Below are positions 5,510-8,512 of a stretch of DNA of 8,512 bases, in pieces. The notes under the pieces are model-generated. The model ran no database searches and was not told where the DNA came from. It worked only from the letters and a program-made list of their open reading frames with translations. Source of the DNA: GCA-2686265 sp036010965 (GTDB taxonomy: Bacteria > Planctomycetota > UBA1135 > GCA-002686595). The DNA lies in assembly GCA_036010965.1 (NCBI GenBank), contig DASCMO010000186.1, positions 1-8,512 of the forward strand, written 5' to 3'. Each line of letters starts with the position of its first letter. The first letter of the stretch is position 1. A program made the translations under genes and the position numbers.

Positions 5510-6976
5510 ATGGGCACTTTCACGATGGAGAGCCCGCTCATCCAGGGCGCCTACATGGCGTCGGCCCTGCTGTTTATCCTGGGCATCGAGCGTCTGGCGC
5601 GCGTGCGCAGCGCTCGCTCGGGGAACCGCATCGCGGCCCTGGCCATGTTCGTGGCGGTCGTCGCCACGACCTTCGCCCTGTGGGGAGACGCCGAGCGCGA
5701 GACCCTGTGGGCGATCCTGGCCGGCGGCGTGGCCCTCGGTTCGGTGATCGGCTTCGTGCTGGCCAGGCGCGTGGCGATGACGGCCATGCCCGAGCTGGTC
5801 GCGCTCTTCAACGGACTGGGGGGCGCGGCGTCGATGCTGGTCGCCTGGGCCGAGCTGGAGCGCGCCCGCGCGGCGTGGCCTACGGGCGCGAGCGCGGCTG
5901 CCTGGCTTCCATCGACGATGGTGTCCCTGCACGGCCCGCTCTTCGTCATCGCGGCGGCGCTCTCGATCCTGATCGGCGCGGTCACCCTCTCGGGCAGCTT
6001 CGTGGCCTACGGGAAGCTGGCGGGGAAGATCCGCGGCGCGCGCCTCGGGCCCCTGGGGATCCGGCCCTTGAACGCCGTCTTGCTCGTCGCGGCCCTGGCC
6101 GCCGCCGGGGCCGTGGGCTTCGCCTTCGCCGGCGACCCCGAGGGCGTGACCTGGGCGATCTACGCCCTCGTCGGGCTGACCCTGCTGCTGGGCGTAGGCC
6201 TGGTGGTCCCGATCGGCGGCGCGGACATGCCGGTCGTGATCTCGCTGTTGAACTCCTACTCGGGGCTCGCGGCCTGCGCGACGGGCTTCGTCTTGCAGAA
6301 CAACCTGCTGATCGTGGCGGGTTCGCTCGTCGGCGCTTCGGGCTTGATCCTGACCAAGATCATGTGCCGCGCCATGAACCGCTCTCTGGCGAACGTACTC
6401 TTCGCGGGCATCGAGGCGGGAAGCGCGGGCGGCGACCAGGAGTACACGGGGGTCAAGTCCACCTCGGCCGCGGAGCTGGCGATGGTGCTGGACGCCGCCC
6501 AGTCGGTGATCTTCGTTCCCGGCTACGGCCTGGCGGTGGCTCAGGCTCAGCACAAGGTTCAGGAGTTGGCGGCCATGCTGGAGGGCCGCGGCTGCGAGGT
6601 GCGCTACGCGATCCACCCGGTCGCGGGTCGCATGCCCGGGCACATGAACGTGCTGTTGGCGGAGGCCAGCGTGCCCTACGAGCGGCTCTTCGAGCTCGAC
6701 GAGATCAACGGAGACTTCAAGAACACCGATGTGACGATCGTGGTGGGGGCCAACGACGTCTGCAACCCCGGAGCCTACGAGGAGGGCTCGGCCATCGCGG
6801 GCATGCCCGTGCTCGACGTCTGGGACTCGCGCACGGTCGTGGTCATCAAGCGCTCCCTGAGCCCCGGCTACGCGGGCATCAAGAACGAGCTCTTCGAGCG
6901 CGACAACGCCCTGATGCTCTTCGCGGACGCCCGCGCGGCGATCGATGAGACGATCAGCGAGTTCAACGACCTCTAG
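5510..6976 (+). CDS. pntB: NAD(P)+ transhydrogenase, beta subunit, NADP(H)-binding and proton-translocating
   Basis: Largest subunit (488 residues). Residues 1 to about 290 form the membrane domain II, with about nine hydrophobic helices starting at LIQGAYMASALLFILGI (10-26). IGGADMPVVISLLNSYSG, just after the middle of the membrane domain, carries the Asp and Asn important for proton coupling in the E. coli enzyme. Residues about 325-488 form the NADP(H)-binding domain III: GYGLAVAQAQ at 338-347, HPVAGRMPGHMNVLLAEA from 369, GANDVCNP, GMPVLDVW and KRSLSPGYAG. The E. coli channel residue His91 corresponds to Asn101 here, in MPELVALFNGLGG. ATG at 5510 follows the pntAB stop after four bases and gives the expected N-terminus; ATG at 5525 is an alternative with no better ribosome site. 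With PntAA and PntAB it forms the complete enzyme, which uses proton-motive force to make NADPH from NADH for biosynthesis and redox defence. Last gene of the operon proper. Confidence 0.97.
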   Translation: MGTFTMESPLIQGAYMASALLFILGIERLARVRSARSGNRIAALAMFVAVVATTFALWGDAERETLWAILAGGVALGSVIGFVLARRVAMTAMPELVALFNGLGGAASMLVAWAELERARAAWPTGASAAAWLPSTMVSLHGPLFVIAAALSILIGAVTLSGSFVAYGKLAGKIRGARLGPLGIRPLNAVLLVAALAAAGAVGFAFAGDPEGVTWAIYALVGLTLLLGVGLVVPIGGADMPVVISLLNSYSGLAACATGFVLQNNLLIVAGSLVGASGLILTKIMCRAMNRSLANVLFAGIEAGSAGGDQEYTGVKSTSAAELAMVLDAAQSVIFVPGYGLAVAQAQHKVQELAAMLEGRGCEVRYAIHPVAGRMPGHMNVLLAEASVPYERLFELDEINGDFKNTDVTIVVGANDVCNPGAYEEGSAIAGMPVLDVWDSRTVVVIKRSLSPGYAGIKNELFERDNALMLFADARAAIDETISEFNDL

Positions 6977-6983
6977 GATCCCG

Positions 6984-7000
6984 ACGGTAGTTGCTACCGT
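6984..7000 (+). terminator. Small perfect hairpin between pntB and the M50 protease gene
   Basis: ACGGTAG (6984-6990) and CTACCGT (6994-7000) form a perfect 7-bp stem with a TTG loop. It starts 8 bases after the pntB stop and ends 6 bases before the protease GTG. There is no T run, so it is a weak terminator at best. It would also cover the place where a ribosome binding site is expected. Confidence 0.35.
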
Positions 7001-7006
7001 GGCGCC

Positions 7007-8173
7007 GTGGACTCCCCCCGCTCAGCAGGCCCCGGGTCGCCGCGCACCGGGCCGCTCGGACACCGGGTCTTTTCCCTGGGGGAGTTGTTTGGGATCCGCA
7101 TCGGCGTCGATGCGAGCTGGCCGCTGATCTTCGCGCTGTTGTGCCTCGCGTTCGCACAGAGCTTCGGGGCGCGCCATGAGGACTGGTCTGCGGCGTTGCG
7201 ATGGACCGTGGGCATCGCGGCCAGCGCGATCTTCTTCGGCTCGGTGCTCCTGCACGAGCTCGGGCACAGCCTGACCTCTCGGGCCCTGGGCCTGCCGGTG
7301 ATCGCGATCACCCTCTTCCTTTTCGGCGGCGTGGCCCAGCTCTCGGGAGAGCCCGCCCGGCCTCGCGATGCGTTCATGATCGCCGTGGCCGGGCCGGCCG
7401 TGAGCCTCTTTCTCGGTCTGTGCTTCCTGCTCGCCTGGCTGGTCCTGCCCGCCGATCTGTGGGCCGGGACCGTCGCCTCGCTCTGCCAGCAGCTCGGCGT
7501 GCTCAACATCCTGATCGCCGGCTTCAACGCCGTCCCCGGTTTCCCCCTCGACGGCGGCCACGTCCTGCGCGCGATCCTGTGGGGTGCGACCGGCGACTTC
7601 CAGCGCGCCACGCGCATCGCCGCCGGGGTGGGGGCCTTCTTCGCCCGCGTGCTGATCGTCACCGGCCTGGCCCTGGTGTTCTTTGCCGGCTGGTATGCGA
7701 TGGGTGCCTGGCAGGTCTTGATCGGCTGGTTCTTGCTGCGCGCCGCGCGCTCGAGTGCTACCCAGACCGTATTGCGCTCTGCACTCGACCACTTGCGCGT
7801 GGAGGACGTGATGAGCACCGAGTTTGTCACGACCGAGGGCTACACGAGCGTCGCGGACGCCCTGGAAGGCCCTCTGGCCGACTCGACCCGCTCTTCGGTC
7901 TTCGTGATCGAGGGCGGCGAGCTGATCGGCGTGCTGACTCCCTCCGACATCGAGGCCCTGGCCCCCGGCCGCCGGCCCTTCGTGCCGCTCCGCTCGGCCA
8001 TGACGCCCCGCTCGCGCATGGTCGGCGTCTCGGGGCGCGAGAAGGTGCTGGACGCCCTGTTGTTGATGGGAGAGCTGGGCGTGGACGAGCTGTGCGTGTT
8101 CGCCGAGGGCGTCCCCATGGGGGAGATCCGGCGCGAGCAGGTGCAGGCCGAGGCGGGGAAGCGGGCCGGATGA
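7007..8173 (+). CDS. Site-2 protease family (M50) intramembrane zinc metalloprotease with two CBS domains
   Basis: Predicted intramembrane protease of 388 residues that cuts membrane-spanning segments of regulatory proteins. The zinc site HELGH is at 83-87 in an early membrane helix, and the third metal ligand is Asp182 in NAVPGFPLDGGH (174-185), the second family signature. A VAGPAVSLFLG helix lies between them, as in S2P proteins. Several other hydrophobic segments follow up to about residue 245. Residues about 266-380 form a CBS pair, starting VEDVMSTEFVTTEGYTSVAD and with GELIGVLTPSDIEAL in the first repeat; such pairs sense adenine nucleotides. This layout matches the S2P subgroup with C-terminal CBS domains, such as the Methanocaldococcus enzyme and mycobacterial Rip3. 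The GTG start at 7007 is the first in-frame start after pntB, with no clear Shine-Dalgarno and the hairpin just before it; a few N-terminal residues are therefore uncertain. It lies 30 bases after pntB and may be partly co-transcribed. No anti-sigma factor or other obvious substrate is in view. Confidence 0.93.
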   Translation: MDSPRSAGPGSPRTGPLGHRVFSLGELFGIRIGVDASWPLIFALLCLAFAQSFGARHEDWSAALRWTVGIAASAIFFGSVLLHELGHSLTSRALGLPVIAITLFLFGGVAQLSGEPARPRDAFMIAVAGPAVSLFLGLCFLLAWLVLPADLWAGTVASLCQQLGVLNILIAGFNAVPGFPLDGGHVLRAILWGATGDFQRATRIAAGVGAFFARVLIVTGLALVFFAGWYAMGAWQVLIGWFLLRAARSSATQTVLRSALDHLRVEDVMSTEFVTTEGYTSVADALEGPLADSTRSSVFVIEGGELIGVLTPSDIEALAPGRRPFVPLRSAMTPRSRMVGVSGREKVLDALLLMGELGVDELCVFAEGVPMGEIRREQVQAEAGKRAG

Positions 8174-8235
8174 TGAGTTCCCTCCTCGACGCGCTGGCCC
8201 CTGGGTATCCTCTGCTCCTCTTCACCGTCGCTTAA
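8170..8235 (+). CDS. Possible 21-residue peptide overlapping the protease stop codon
   Basis: ATG at 8170 overlaps the protease stop TGA as ATGA, the classic arrangement for coupled translation, and is followed by a second ATG in the same frame. The peptide MMSSLLDALAPGYPLLLFTVA ends at TAA 8233-8235 and is hydrophobic at its C-terminal end. GGGGAAG (8156-8162) upstream could serve as a ribosome site. I recognise no family. A 21-codon open frame is easily found by chance, so it could equally be non-coding. Confidence 0.25.
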   Translation: MMSSLLDALAPGYPLLLFTVA

Positions 8236-8304
8236 AAATCGCACGCCACCCTGGTCCCCATCGCAGGCGTCCGCCCGTGGCGCCCTTTCCTCACCCTCGA
8301 GTCC

Positions 8305-8310
8305 AAGGAG
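8305..8310 (+). promoter_or_regulatory. Shine-Dalgarno sequence fixing the start of the last gene
   Basis: AAGGAG at 8305-8310 lies nine bases before the GTG at 8320. It is the best ribosome binding site in the window and supports that GTG as a real start. Confidence 0.75.
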
Positions 8311-8319
8311 ATTCCAGAC

Positions 8320-8512
8320 GTGTACTCCAAGACAGCTGATCGCTTCCGTTTTGCGCTCCTCGCCCTCCTGACTCTCGCTTGCCCGCCGGTCCTGGCGAGC
8401 GCGTCGAGCGACCCCGGCGGGGAGAGCGAGATCCCCACGCCGACCGCCGATTCCGCGGGAGTGGGCGGGAACTGGAGCACGGCGAGCGGCCTGGCCTGGA
8501 CCGGGGCCGACG
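8320..8512 (+). CDS. Exported protein of unknown function, 5' part only
   Basis: An open frame of 64 codons starts with GTG at 8320 and leaves the window at its right end without a stop. The N-terminus is a clear Sec signal peptide: a basic start with KTADRFR, a hydrophobic core FALLALLTLACPPVLA at about 11-26, and probable type I cleavage near ASAS at 26-29. Cys20 sits in TLAC, a poor lipobox, so a lipoprotein is less likely. The mature part begins SDPGGESEIPTPTADSAG and GGNWSTASGLAWTG, rich in Gly, Ser, Thr and Pro as in surface or secreted proteins. I do not recognise a domain in what is visible. It is preceded by a strong ribosome site and lies 84 bases after the tiny peptide ORF; it may have its own promoter in that gap, where TTAAAAAT at 8232-8239 is the only AT-rich patch. 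Confidence 0.75.
   Translation, partial: MYSKTADRFRFALLALLTLACPPVLASASSDPGGESEIPTPTADSAGVGGNWSTASGLAWTGAD

Noticed and set aside
5444..6643. Minus-strand open frame of 399 codons opposite pntB
   Set aside because: Antisense to a fully conserved pntB; the product is a His/Arg/Asp-rich shadow typical of high-GC reverse frames.
8244..8282. CGCCAC/GTGGCG inverted repeat as a terminator after the protease gene
   Set aside because: Only six pairs with a 27-base loop and no proper T run; too weak to call.
1..8512. CRISPR arrays, tRNA or rRNA genes, insertion sequences, phage or defence genes
   Set aside because: No regular repeats, RNA gene signatures, terminal inverted repeats or transposase, integrase or nuclease-defence motifs were seen; the exonuclease is of the housekeeping DnaQ type.

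Overview
This GC-rich, densely coded window carries seven real protein genes: five complete and two running off the ends. Codon use shows a strong G/C bias at third positions. Several genes start with GTG or lack a clear Shine-Dalgarno sequence. The gene content suggests a high-GC environmental bacterium, possibly Planctomycetota or a neighbouring phylum. The clues are a cytochrome of the 'planctomycete cytochrome C' type fused to a DUF2231-like membrane domain, and a large eukaryotic-type Ser/Thr kinase with TolB-like and TPR regions. This placement is an inference from gene families; no rRNA or tRNA is present to settle it.

Left part, minus strand, read right to left: a multi-domain Ser/Thr protein kinase (2822 to 648) is followed 93 bases later by a DEDDh 3'-5' exonuclease of the DnaQ type (554 to beyond base 1). 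Directly upstream of the kinase start are an uninterrupted G-quadruplex motif and a strong 10-bp hairpin.

Middle: a c-type cytochrome/DUF2231 membrane fusion (minus, 3856 to 2978) is divergent from an energy-linked nicotinamide nucleotide transhydrogenase operon, pntAA-pntAB-pntB (plus, 4011 to 6976). They share a 154-bp divergent control region that contains a CATAAT -10-like box and a GC-rich hairpin just before pntAA. The transhydrogenase is the split three-subunit type. It would use the proton gradient to reduce NADP+ with NADH. Both membrane positions known to me as carrying the proton-channel histidine seem to lack it here.

Right part, plus strand: a rhomboid-unrelated site-2 (M50) metalloprotease with two C-terminal CBS domains starts 30 bases after pntB, beyond a small perfect hairpin. 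A 21-residue ORF overlaps its stop codon (ATGA). A gene for an exported protein with a good Shine-Dalgarno sequence and signal peptide then runs off the right end.

No mobile element, CRISPR array, RNA gene or phage gene is visible. No gene-free stretch exceeds 300 bases. I do not see a clearly new multi-gene system; the most interesting points are the transhydrogenase histidine losses, the structured DNA before the kinase, and the domain fusions in the kinase and cytochrome.
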